DNA from: Haemophilus parainfluenzae
GTDB lineage: Bacteria; Pseudomonadota; Gammaproteobacteria; Enterobacterales; Pasteurellaceae
Length of the DNA stretch: 7,939 nt
Direction of reading: 5' to 3'
Assembly (NCBI GenBank): GCA_018381425.1
Contig: JAGZRY010000066.1
Location: forward strand, 1 to 7,939
Made by a program: the position numbers and the translations under genes. The notes below the pieces were generated by a model. It was not told the DNA's origin and ran no database searches. It worked only from the letters and a program-made list of their open reading frames with translations. This document shows, piece by piece, positions 1 to 6,090 of this stretch (its first letter is position 1; every line of letters starts with the position of its first letter).

Positions 1-36
1 ATCTGTCGTTTCAGGGGTTAATTTCTCTTTCGCCAT
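1..36 (-). CDS. hemX: HemX-like protein, first 12 codons only (cut by window edge)
   Basis: A minus-strand ATG at 34-36 opens a frame reading MAKEKLTPETTD to the window edge. It lies 9 nt after the hemD stop and has a good ribosome binding site, AAGGA, which overlaps the hemD TAA. In enterobacteria and Pasteurellaceae the gene after hemCD is hemX, which encodes a membrane-anchored protein annotated as a uroporphyrinogen-III C-methyltransferase homologue. It usually begins with a short polar cytoplasmic segment like this one, followed by a transmembrane helix. The name rests on gene order and this polar start. Twelve residues are too few to identify a family, so the start is well supported and the identity is inferred. 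Confidence 0.6.
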   Translation of the reverse strand, partial: MAKEKLTPETTD

Positions 37-45
37 ATCTTTTCC

Positions 46-807
46 TTAGTGAGAAAGGGGAGTTACTTCATTAAGTAAGGTATTAAGTAAACTTTGATTA
101 TCCGCACCAGCGGAAACCACCACATTATGCCAACCTTGTTGTACTGCGACATCCGCAATGCGTTCACTTACCGTGACTAAACAGCAATTTTTTAGCCAAT
201 TTTGTTCATTTTCAGGCACAAACTCAATTAACGCCTGCAAAATTTCAAGGCTTGTTACCACAAGGGTTTGCACACCAGAACGAATACAAATACTAGTTTG
301 CTCTTCATTATTATAACTAATCGGTGTGCGTTGGTAACATTCGACTGTCTCGACAGTAGCACCGCGTAGTGTGGCCTGTTCACGTAGTAATTCTCGTCCA
401 CCGTTGCCACGTAAAATTAACAAGTTTTTATTGGTTAATTCTGCCATTTGCGGTAAATTTAATACACCTTCGGTATTTTCCGATGTAATTGGATAACGAA
501 CAGTGCATTCAGTTTGACAGGAAAAATGCTGTGCCGTTTTATGTCCAACTGTAAAGTATTGTAAATCTTGACGCCAGCTAAAGCCAATATCTTTCAGGGT
601 TTTATCTGCAAAATCGACTGCACTTTTTGAAACCAAAAACACATAATCACCACTTTTTAGCTGATTAAGTTTCGTCGGTAATTGTGCTAACTCGGCACCC
701 GCCTCAATAGAAAGCAAAGGCAAATGCAAGGCAACCACACCGGCTTGATTCAGCTGGTCAACTAGGGCTTTTCCTCGTTCATCGGGGCGGGTGACTAGTA
801 CAGCCAT
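46..807 (-). CDS. hemD: Uroporphyrinogen-III synthase
   Basis: This 253-residue cytoplasmic enzyme closes linear hydroxymethylbilane into uroporphyrinogen III, inverting ring D. It is the step after HemC in tetrapyrrole synthesis. The N-terminus carries the family's VTRP motif (residues 5-8). The middle has VGHKTA and GNGGREL, and an ECYQR motif follows, all closely matching E. coli HemD from memory. The length fits the family (about 246 in E. coli). HemD proteins diverge strongly, so the fit with hemC next door helps. The ATG is preceded by AGGAAA overlapping the hemC stop codon, and the gap to hemC is 9 nt, so the two genes are almost certainly cotranscribed. A one-mismatch uptake signal lies at 617-625. 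Confidence 0.96.
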   Translation of the reverse strand: MAVLVTRPDERGKALVDQLNQAGVVALHLPLLSIEAGAELAQLPTKLNQLKSGDYVFLVSKSAVDFADKTLKDIGFSWRQDLQYFTVGHKTAQHFSCQTECTVRYPITSENTEGVLNLPQMAELTNKNLLILRGNGGRELLREQATLRGATVETVECYQRTPISYNNEEQTSICIRSGVQTLVVTSLEILQALIEFVPENEQNWLKNCCLVTVSERIADVAVQQGWHNVVVSAGADNQSLLNTLLNEVTPLSH

Positions 808-816
808 GGTGATTTC

Positions 817-1749
817 CTATGCTGAGTAAATCTTCGCCAGAATCTTATCTGCGCCTTGTGCTAGAAGTTGTTCAGCAATGGTCACGCCTAGTTCTTCCGC
901 ATTTCCAATCGCACTTTTACCTTCCGCACGAATAATCGCAGAGCCATCAGTTTCTCCGACGAGTGCACGCAAGAAAACTTCGCCATTCTGCTCAATGGCA
1001 TAGCCACCGATTGGCACTTGGCAACCACCTTGTAAGCGGGTATTCATTGCTCGTTCAGCCAAAACACAAGTTGTCGTAGTGGCATCTGAAAGTGGAGCAA
1101 GCAATGCTTTCACTTCTTCATCATCAACACGGCACTCAATGCCTACCGCGCCTTGTCCGGCAGCCGGTAACGATTGTTCTACTTCAATAAATGAGGCAAT
1201 ACGTTCCGCTAGCCCTAAACGAATTAAGCCAGCTGAAGCTAAAATAATGGCATCGTATTCGCCATTGTCTAATTTACTTAATCGGGTTCCCACATTGCCA
1301 CGCAAGGAGCGGATATCAAGATCAGGGCGTAATTGTTTTAATTGGCATTGACGACGTAAGCTTGATGTTCCAACAATAGCACCTTGGGGTAATTCATCTA
1401 ATGAACAGTATGTATTAGACACGAAAGCATCGCGCGGATCTTCACGTTTACAGATCACACTTAAGCCTAGACCTTCTGGAAATTCCATCGGTACATCTTT
1501 CATTGAATGGACGGCAATATCGGCACGTTTTTCAAGTAAAGCGTTTTCTAACTCTTTAACAAATAAGCCTTTTCCACCAATTTTAGCCAAAGGTGAATCT
1601 AAGATTACATCACCTTTTGTCACCATCGGAACTAATTCAACAGAAAGTGTTGGGTGAAATTGTTCTAATTGATCTTTTACAAAATTTGCCTGCCAAAGTG
1701 CTAAAGGGCTTTGACGAGTCGCAATTTTTAAGGTTTTAAGTACTGTCAT
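817..1749 (-). CDS. hemC: Hydroxymethylbilane synthase (porphobilinogen deaminase)
   Basis: This 310-residue cytoplasmic enzyme joins four porphobilinogen molecules into hydroxymethylbilane. It is primed by a covalently bound dipyrromethane cofactor. Visible family marks are [12 protein letters not shown] at 9-20, KGLFVKELE from residue 60, the HSMKDVP segment (81-87) with catalytic Asp85, GTSSLRRQ (127-134) with substrate-binding arginines, and GGCQVPIG (241-248), where Cys243 attaches the cofactor. Numbering runs one ahead of E. coli HemC. The ATG at 1747-1749 leaves the usual short N-terminus, but the ribosome binding site is weak (AGCGG about 5 nt upstream). It is the first gene of hemC-hemD-hemX and is divergent from cyaA, the arrangement also found in enterobacteria. 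A one-mismatch uptake signal lies at 908-916. Confidence 0.98.
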   Translation of the reverse strand: MTVLKTLKIATRQSPLALWQANFVKDQLEQFHPTLSVELVPMVTKGDVILDSPLAKIGGKGLFVKELENALLEKRADIAVHSMKDVPMEFPEGLGLSVICKREDPRDAFVSNTYCSLDELPQGAIVGTSSLRRQCQLKQLRPDLDIRSLRGNVGTRLSKLDNGEYDAIILASAGLIRLGLAERIASFIEVEQSLPAAGQGAVGIECRVDDEEVKALLAPLSDATTTTCVLAERAMNTRLQGGCQVPIGGYAIEQNGEVFLRALVGETDGSAIIRAEGKSAIGNAEELGVTIAEQLLAQGADKILAKIYSA

Positions 1750-1776
1750 AAATACCGCTGATTTTAAATAGAAATA

Positions 1777-1802
1777 TGCCCTATGCTACCATTTTTAGGG
1801 CA
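1777..1802. repeat. Perfect 7-bp inverted repeat over the hemC promoter
   Basis: TGCCCTA (1777-1783) and its exact complement TAGGGCA (1796-1802) are separated by 12 bp. The left arm touches the proposed hemC -10 box and the right arm lies in the -35/-10 spacer, just upstream of the predicted transcript. It therefore looks more like a DNA operator than an RNA hairpin. No known regulator site is recognised, and a chance dyad is possible. Confidence 0.4.
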
Positions 1803-1811
1803 AAAAGTCAG
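1783..1811 (-). promoter_or_regulatory. Putative hemC operon promoter
   Basis: On the minus strand, CTGACT (plus coordinates 1806-1811, 4/6 match to the -35 consensus) is followed after exactly 17 bp by TAGCAT (1783-1788, 4/6). The -10 has a TGG just upstream, fitting the extended -10 form TGn. The transcript would start near 1776, about 27 nt before the hemC ATG. This is sequence matching only. Confidence 0.45.
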
Positions 1812-1824
1812 ATCATTTAAATTT

Positions 1825-1853
1825 TTGATTTCCGACTAGGTAAGTGGTACATT
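1825..1853 (+). promoter_or_regulatory. Putative cyaA promoter
   Basis: TTGATT (1825-1830, 4/6) and TACATT (1848-1853, 4/6) have the ideal 17-bp spacing. Transcription would start near 1860 and give a leader of about 26 nt before the TTG start. Its -35 lies only 13 bp from the -35 proposed for hemC, so the promoters are back to back. I saw no convincing CRP site (TGTGA-N6-TCACA), unlike E. coli cyaA, which is repressed by cAMP-CRP. Confidence 0.45.
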
Positions 1854-1885
1854 AACGCCAATTATTTGGTCATAGGTAGGAAGCC

Positions 1886-4390
1886 TTGAAATACGATTTC
1901 ACTCAAGCCCGAAAATGTATTGAAACATTAGACAAGCGTCGTTTTGATCGAGCATTATTGGGCTCAGGTGATGCATTCCGACATATCGTTTCTTTAGTGC
2001 CGCTGTTGTTGTATCTTAATCATCCTGCTCTGCCGGGTTATGTGGAAGATGCCCCAGCAGGCATTGCCGATTTTATTCTTTCCAATTATCAGCAAAATTT
2101 TCTCTCAAAAGAACATCCTGAACTTGTCGAAGCCGTGCAAAGTGCGGTCAATTCTGATGCTGTTTTTGCGCAGATCTTAGGTATTTATGTGATGGGCAGT
2201 TTTGGCTCCATTAGCCAAACTTCAGCTTCGGATTTGGATATTTGGATCTGCCATCACGATGATTTATCTGAACAAGATCAGCAGCGCTTAGCGGAAAAAA
2301 CGAAGAAAATTAGCCAATGGGCATCCACATATCATGTGGAAATGCATTTCTATTTGATGACGCAACAGCGTTTCCGTAACGAACGTTATTCCGATCCGCT
2401 AACTAAAGAAAATAGCGGTTCAGCTCAATATATGTTGCTGTTGGAAGAATTTTATCGTTCCGCTGTACGCCTTGCGGGTAAACCATTATTGTGGCTCCAC
2501 TTGTGGGTGGAAGATGAAAAGCAATATGAGGCCGAAGTTGCTCGTTTAGTCGCGGCTGGTGAGCTTAATTTAAATGATTGGGTGGATTTTGGCGGATTAG
2601 GGCAATTCTCTGCGAGCGAATATTTCGGTGCAAGCTTATGGCAACTTTATAAAGGTATTGATTCACCTTATAAATCAGTGATGAAAATCTTGTTGTTGGA
2701 AACCTATGCCCAAGAATACCCAAATGCCCAGTTAATTGCTCGCCAATTTAAAGAGGATTTGCTTTCTGGCCATAGCACCGCTATACATCATTTCGATCCT
2801 TATATTGCGATTTTAGAGAGAATTAGCCAATATTTGACCGCACATTCAGAATTTAAGCGTCTTGATTTTGTACGTTCTTGTTTTTACGTGAAAGCCACAG
2901 AAGACTTTGCGTTATATCACGCTTCAAACTGGCGTATTTCTTATATGAAAATGATGGCCCAAGAATGGGGCTGGTCAAAAGAACGTATTGAAGAATTAGA
3001 TCAGCGCCCAAATTGGAAAATCAAACGGGTGAAAGAAAGTCACAATAATTTGGTGAATTTCTTAATGATGAGTTATCGAAATCTAGTGGATTTTGCACGC
3101 AAACATAAAATTAATTCTAGCGTGATTCCGCAAGATATTACGGTGCTTTCTCGCAAACTTTATACAGCCTTTGAAGAATTGCCGGGTAAAATTACGTTAC
3201 TAAACTCACAAATTTCCCATAACTTAACAGAAGAACACCTCACGTTCATCGAAGTTCACGGCAATAAGCGCTTTAAAGATGGGTGGTACATGGTGAATCA
3301 GCCGCCACACCACATTATGTTCTCGAAAGAACGCGTGATTGAATACGGTGAAAGTTTAAATCAAGTCGTCGCATGGGCTTATTTTAATCGCTTATTGACG
3401 GCTGAAACCCATTTGCATTTAATCAGCCAAAATATCGACCAACTTACTTTACGTAATTTTGTGGCTGATTTGCGGTTGTTTTTCCCGCATACAAATAGCC
3501 AAGTTCCGACAAATGAGGCACTTTCTTCGCAGTGCGAAATCCGTGATTTGTTTATTGCAGTGAATTTGGTGAATGATCCAACAGCACAAGTTGAAGAGCT
3601 TAAATCAAATATTTCGCCAAGTGATTTATTCAGTTTTGGTCAGTTAGAACAGAGTTTGGTAGGAAGCATTGATTTCACTTACCGTAATGTGTGGAATGAA
3701 ATTCGGACTTTACATTTTGAAGGGCAGAATGCGATTTTGCTTGCCTTAAAAGTGCTTTCTAATAAAATTGGTCAAGGTGTGAATCAGCCTCGTTCTGTAC
3801 AGGTTTTCTGTTACAGTAAACACTACAACCGCACATTACGAAATTTAGTAAGCGCCTTGGTTAATCGTTGCATTAGTATTCAATTAGGTGATAGTCGCCC
3901 AACAACGCATTCCCGTTTACGAGTGGCTGGGAAAAACTGGCAATTCTTCTTTGAAGAAAAAGGGATTAGCTTGCAACCGATTGACGGTGGAAAAGAAAGT
4001 GCGGTCAATTTTGAAGACGTTTTACCAACTCAGTTAGAAGAGAAAGAAACTATTCCTGAAACACGCCGATATCCACCTGAAATTGATTTATTTGCCAGTG
4101 AAGGATTTTTACAGTTCTTCTTTGAAGATAATGCCGATAATAGCTTTAATGTTTATTTGTTAGATGAAAAGAATCGCCTCGAGATTTATCGTCAATGCGA
4201 GGGCTTAAAAGATGATAAAGTTCGTGAAGTAAATCAGATTTATCAATCACTCGGCTCGAAAGATTGTAAAAATCCGTATAAAATGGTGCAACGGAATTTT
4301 AATTACCCGCAATTTTATCAATTGCATCCGACAGAAAGTGGCATGCGTATTATGCCGTTCAAATTTAAAAGCAAAAGGATTTGTGAATAG
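1886..4390 (+). CDS. cyaA: Class I adenylate cyclase
   Basis: This enzyme makes cAMP from ATP, the signal for CRP-dependent carbon control and, in Haemophilus, for competence. The protein has 834 residues against about 848 in E. coli and resembles it along its length. The N-terminal half holds the nucleotidyltransferase-type core: GSFGSIS from residue 104, then SDLDIW with Asp116 and Asp118 as probable metal ligands. EYFGASLWQLYK and DSPYK follow. The C-terminal part, from about residue 540, is the regulatory domain and carries FASEGFLQFFFE and YLLDEKNRLE. The start is TTG: an in-frame TAG at 1877-1879 excludes anything longer, the first internal Met is residue 103, and the conserved DRAL segment (21-24) needs this start. 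AGG triplets at 1874-1876 and 1878-1880 form the ribosome binding site. Two exact uptake signals lie inside the gene. No cyaY follows. Confidence 0.98.
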   Translation: MKYDFTQARKCIETLDKRRFDRALLGSGDAFRHIVSLVPLLLYLNHPALPGYVEDAPAGIADFILSNYQQNFLSKEHPELVEAVQSAVNSDAVFAQILGIYVMGSFGSISQTSASDLDIWICHHDDLSEQDQQRLAEKTKKISQWASTYHVEMHFYLMTQQRFRNERYSDPLTKENSGSAQYMLLLEEFYRSAVRLAGKPLLWLHLWVEDEKQYEAEVARLVAAGELNLNDWVDFGGLGQFSASEYFGASLWQLYKGIDSPYKSVMKILLLETYAQEYPNAQLIARQFKEDLLSGHSTAIHHFDPYIAILERISQYLTAHSEFKRLDFVRSCFYVKATEDFALYHASNWRISYMKMMAQEWGWSKERIEELDQRPNWKIKRVKESHNNLVNFLMMSYRNLVDFARKHKINSSVIPQDITVLSRKLYTAFEELPGKITLLNSQISHNLTEEHLTFIEVHGNKRFKDGWYMVNQPPHHIMFSKERVIEYGESLNQVVAWAYFNRLLTAETHLHLISQNIDQLTLRNFVADLRLFFPHTNSQVPTNEALSSQCEIRDLFIAVNLVNDPTAQVEELKSNISPSDLFSFGQLEQSLVGSIDFTYRNVWNEIRTLHFEGQNAILLALKVLSNKIGQGVNQPRSVQVFCYSKHYNRTLRNLVSALVNRCISIQLGDSRPTTHSRLRVAGKNWQFFFEEKGISLQPIDGGKESAVNFEDVLPTQLEEKETIPETRRYPPEIDLFASEGFLQFFFEDNADNSFNVYLLDEKNRLEIYRQCEGLKDDKVREVNQIYQSLGSKDCKNPYKMVQRNFNYPQFYQLHPTESGMRIMPFKFKSKRICE
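2140..2148 (+). repeat. DNA uptake signal sequence, exact core
   Basis: AAGTGCGGT, the exact Hin-type core, flanked by A upstream and CAATT downstream. It lies in cyaA and is read as Ser-Ala-Val. The type IV pilus competence machinery of Pasteurellaceae preferentially takes up DNA carrying this motif. Confidence 0.93.
3997..4005 (+). repeat. DNA uptake signal sequence, exact core
   Basis: AAGTGCGGT followed by CAATTTT, which also fits the AT-rich downstream part of the extended uptake motif. It is the second copy in cyaA and is read in the same frame (Ser-Ala-Val), in the less conserved C-terminal region of the protein. Confidence 0.94.
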
Positions 4391-4408
4391 CTAAATCAAA
4401 AAGCATTG

Positions 4409-4436
4409 TTTGAGATAAATTAAATTTATCTGCAAA
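4409..4436. repeat. AT-rich palindrome between cyaA and narP
   Basis: AGATAAAT (4413-4420) and ATTTATCT (4424-4431) are perfect 8-bp arms around TAA. A further TTTG/CAAA pair lies outside one unpaired G (4432). It begins 18 nt after the cyaA stop and ends 7 nt before the proposed narP -35. As RNA it could form a weak cyaA terminator, but no run of T follows. As DNA it is centred near -57 for narP and could be a regulator site. It also contains TTTGAG-N4-ATTAAA (4409-4424), a 10/12 match to the extended FNR box. Confidence 0.45.
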
Positions 4437-4443
4437 TTATGCA

Positions 4444-4472
4444 TTGGCAGATAGGCAAAATCCCGATAGAAT
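4444..4472 (+). promoter_or_regulatory. Putative narP promoter, near-consensus
   Basis: TTGGCA (4444-4449, 5/6) and TAGAAT (4467-4472, 5/6) are separated by exactly 17 bp, the best sigma-70 match in the window. Transcription would start near 4479 and leave a leader of about 90 nt, long for a single regulator gene. narP therefore probably has its own transcript, with the next gene facing it. Confidence 0.6.
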
Positions 4473-4510
4473 CCCTCGTTCGAAAATCTATTGAGAAATA
4501 ATCTAAGGCT

Positions 4511-4550
4511 GTGGACGTTTTCGCCTTCAGGCGATAGAATGTTCGTCCGC
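4511..4550 (+). promoter_or_regulatory. Structured element in the narP leader
   Basis: GTGGACG (4511-4517) can pair with CGTCCGC (4544-4550) over 7 bp with one G-U pair. Inside it, TCGCC (4521-4525) pairs with GGCGA (4530-4534) around a TTCA tetraloop, leaving 3-nt and 9-nt sides of an internal loop. The fold ends 9 nt before the GGAG of the narP ribosome binding site and has no T run, so it is not an intrinsic terminator. I do not recognise it as a known riboswitch. Possible roles are mRNA stability, protein binding or translational control. Confidence 0.45.
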
Positions 4551-4569
4551 TTATCTCTTGGAGAATATT

Positions 4570-5199
4570 ATGCAAGAAAAGTTAAAAGTATTAATTATCG
4601 ACGACCATCCATTAATGCGTCGTGGTATCAAACAATTAGTTGAATTAGAAGAGAATTTTGAAGTTGTTGCTGATGTAGGAAGCGGTACAGAAGGCATTTC
4701 CGTTGCGATTCAAGAATCCCCAGATTTAATCATTTTAGATCTGAATATGAAAGGTCTTTCTGGTTTAGACACACTCAAAGGCCTGCGTGCAGAAGGTGTT
4801 GATGCGCGAATTTTGATCTTAACCGTGTCTGATGCAAAAAATGATATTTTCACTCTCATCGATGCGGGTGCAGATGGCTATCTATTGAAAGATACTGAGC
4901 CTGATGTGTTACTTGAGCAAATTAAACGTATTGCACAAGGTGAAGTGATTTTAAGTGATTCGATTAAAAATTTACTGTTAGAACGCAAACATACCGTTGA
5001 TCCAATAGATTCACTCACCGATCGTGAAATGGATGTATTACGTTTAATTGCAACAGGTTTATCTAATAAACAAATTGCGGGTCAGCTTTTTATTTCTGAA
5101 GAAACGGTTAAAGTGCATATTCGTAATTTACTTCGTAAACTTAACGTGCATTCACGTGTTGCCGCAACCGTCTTGTTCTTTGAACGAAATGGTCGATAG
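4570..5199 (+). CDS. narP: Nitrate/nitrite response regulator NarP
   Basis: A 209-residue cytoplasmic response regulator of the NarL/FixJ type. It is phosphorylated by a nitrate/nitrite-sensing kinase (NarQ) and controls anaerobic respiratory genes such as nap and nrf. The receiver domain (about 5-120) has Asp11-Asp12, phosphoacceptor Asp57, Thr85 and Lys107 in standard positions. The LuxR-type helix-turn-helix spans about 149-192 and includes SNKQIA and EETVKVHIRNLL. DDHPLMRRG, DLNMKGLSGLDTL and IDAGADGYLLKD match E. coli NarP rather than NarL. I start it at ATG 4570. A TTG at 4558 is in frame, but it overlaps the GGAG (4560-4563) that serves the ATG at 6-nt spacing. No kinase gene is in the window, and NarQ is also unlinked in H. 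influenzae. Confidence 0.95.
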   Translation: MQEKLKVLIIDDHPLMRRGIKQLVELEENFEVVADVGSGTEGISVAIQESPDLIILDLNMKGLSGLDTLKGLRAEGVDARILILTVSDAKNDIFTLIDAGADGYLLKDTEPDVLLEQIKRIAQGEVILSDSIKNLLLERKHTVDPIDSLTDREMDVLRLIATGLSNKQIAGQLFISEETVKVHIRNLLRKLNVHSRVAATVLFFERNGR

Positions 5200-5222
5200 G
5201 TAAGATTAAAACGATAAAAAAT

Positions 5223-5246
5223 AGCGGTTTTCTAACCGCTCTTTTT
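5223..5246. terminator. Bidirectional intrinsic terminator between narP and yibQ
   Basis: A 7-bp perfect stem, AGCGGTT (5223-5229) and AACCGCT (5234-5240), has a TTCT loop. On the plus strand CTTTTT follows; on the minus strand A then six T (plus 5216-5221) follow. It can therefore end both narP, whose stop is 23 nt away, and yibQ, whose stop begins at 5250. One arm plus flank, read on the minus strand, is AAGAGCGGT, one mismatch from the uptake signal. Confidence 0.88.
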
Positions 5247-5247
5247 G

Positions 5248-6090
5248 TTATCTCGGCACGCCTCTTAATAAAGGGATTGGCTCAAATGGCGCAACGGAAG
5301 TTGGCGCAGGAATATCATTAAAAATTAAGATAAATGGTTTAGGTGGGAAGATTTTTTCATTTCGCCATAAGCTTCCCATACCCACCAATTGAATATCATC
5401 GGGTAAATTTTTTATTCCCGATTTTAATACGGCTACGGTATTTGGACGAGGGTGTCCAATCGCAATAGCCGTGCCATGTTTGCGTGCATATTGAATCGCA
5501 CTTTGAAATTGGCGTTGCACATCTACTAAATTATCGCTGTCATCTAAAAATACATGACGATCTAATACTTTTACGCCTTGTTCTTTTGCTATTTTTCCTG
5601 CGACTGATTTTCCGATAGTACGGCTATCTAAAAAGAATAAATGCTGCTCGCGAAGTGCGGTCATTAAATAAGTCATTAATGTGGCATCGGCCGTGGCTGC
5701 ACTGCCCATATGATTATTCATTCCAATGGCATTTGGCACAATAGATTTAGCTTTTTTCACTCGCTTATTCACTTGCGCTTCAGACAAGCCAAGAGTCAAA
5801 CCACCTTCTTCAATTTTAATATTGCTGACAGGCTGCATCGGCATATGAATGAGAATATCGTGGTTTTGTGCTTTTGCTTCTTGATTGCGAATTTTGGCAT
5901 AGGGCGCGGCAGGAATAATCGCAACGGAGACTTCTTTAGGCATGGATAAAACCTCGGCATCTTCTTTCGGATGATAGCCAATGTCATCAATTACAATAGC
6001 CAGTTTGCCTTGTGCAAAAGTAAATGCAGAGAAAAGTGCGGTTGAAAAAATGATCGTATTTTTGACCGCATTTTGAAAGAATGTCGCCAT
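5248..6090 (-). CDS. yibQ: YibQ-type divergent polysaccharide deacetylase family protein
   Basis: A 280-residue protein predicted to be exported. Residues 1-26 look like a signal peptide with a hydrophobic core and a likely cut after FTFA (A26). The mature part is one divergent polysaccharide deacetylase domain (DUF610/YibQ family) related to NodB-type carbohydrate esterases. Visible motifs are AIVIDDIGY with Asp35-Asp36, DILIHMPMQP (78-87), GMNNHMGS (123-130), FLDSRT (153-158) and AIGHP (210-214); Asp35/36, His127 and His213 are candidate metal or catalytic residues. Substrate and activity are not established, and a role on peptidoglycan or another periplasmic glycan is inference. Its ATG overlaps the envC stop by one base (TAATG), with GGTGG upstream, so translation is probably coupled to envC. 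The envC-yibQ pair also occurs in E. coli. Confidence 0.93.
   Translation of the reverse strand: MATFFQNAVKNTIIFSTALFSAFTFAQGKLAIVIDDIGYHPKEDAEVLSMPKEVSVAIIPAAPYAKIRNQEAKAQNHDILIHMPMQPVSNIKIEEGGLTLGLSEAQVNKRVKKAKSIVPNAIGMNNHMGSAATADATLMTYLMTALREQHLFFLDSRTIGKSVAGKIAKEQGVKVLDRHVFLDDSDNLVDVQRQFQSAIQYARKHGTAIAIGHPRPNTVAVLKSGIKNLPDDIQLVGMGSLWRNEKIFPPKPFILIFNDIPAPTSVAPFEPIPLLRGVPR
5653..5661 (+). repeat. DNA uptake signal sequence, exact core
   Basis: AAGTGCGGT on the plus strand, inside yibQ, which is read on the other strand. There it encodes Thr-Ala-Leu at residues 144-146. It is followed by CATTAAATA, an AT-rich flank typical of the extended motif. Confidence 0.93.
6034..6042 (+). repeat. DNA uptake signal sequence, exact core, in a signal peptide
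   Basis: AAGTGCGGT, preceded by AA, overlapping yibQ codons 17-19. Read on the minus strand it supplies the Thr-Ala-Leu in the hydrophobic core of the signal peptide. A one-mismatch copy in the opposite orientation (ACCGCATTT, 6065-6073) lies 22 bp away, making an inverted pair. Confidence 0.93.

Noticed and set aside
1079..1351. 90-codon plus-strand frame opposite hemC
   Set aside because: It is antisense to a clearly real gene, low-complexity and Ser-rich, and has no homologue I recognise.
1750..1885. CRP site at the cyaA promoter, as in E. coli
   Set aside because: I found no TGTGA-N6-TCACA or close variant in either orientation in this region.
2210..2830. ATTAGCCAA occurring three times in cyaA (2210, 2309, 2822)
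   Set aside because: Each copy encodes Ile-Ser-Gln with favoured codons in the same frame and the spacing is irregular, so codon use explains it.
2837..3836. Near-uptake motifs ACCGCACAT (2837-2845 and 3828-3836) in cyaA
   Set aside because: Each has one core mismatch and no AT-rich extended flank; I do not count them as functional signals.
4439..4501. A 20-codon open frame (starting MHWQIGK) upstream of narP, possible leader peptide
   Set aside because: It has no ribosome binding site, overlaps the narP promoter boxes and begins upstream of the predicted transcript start.
4558..4569. TTG-initiated N-terminal extension of narP by four residues
   Set aside because: The TTG overlaps the GGAG ribosome binding site that fits the ATG at 4570, and the extension has no counterpart in E. 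coli NarP.
4539..4643. A 34-codon plus-strand frame (starting MFVRLSLGEYY) overlapping the narP start
   Set aside because: It has no ribosome binding site, and most of it is a frame-shifted reading of narP.
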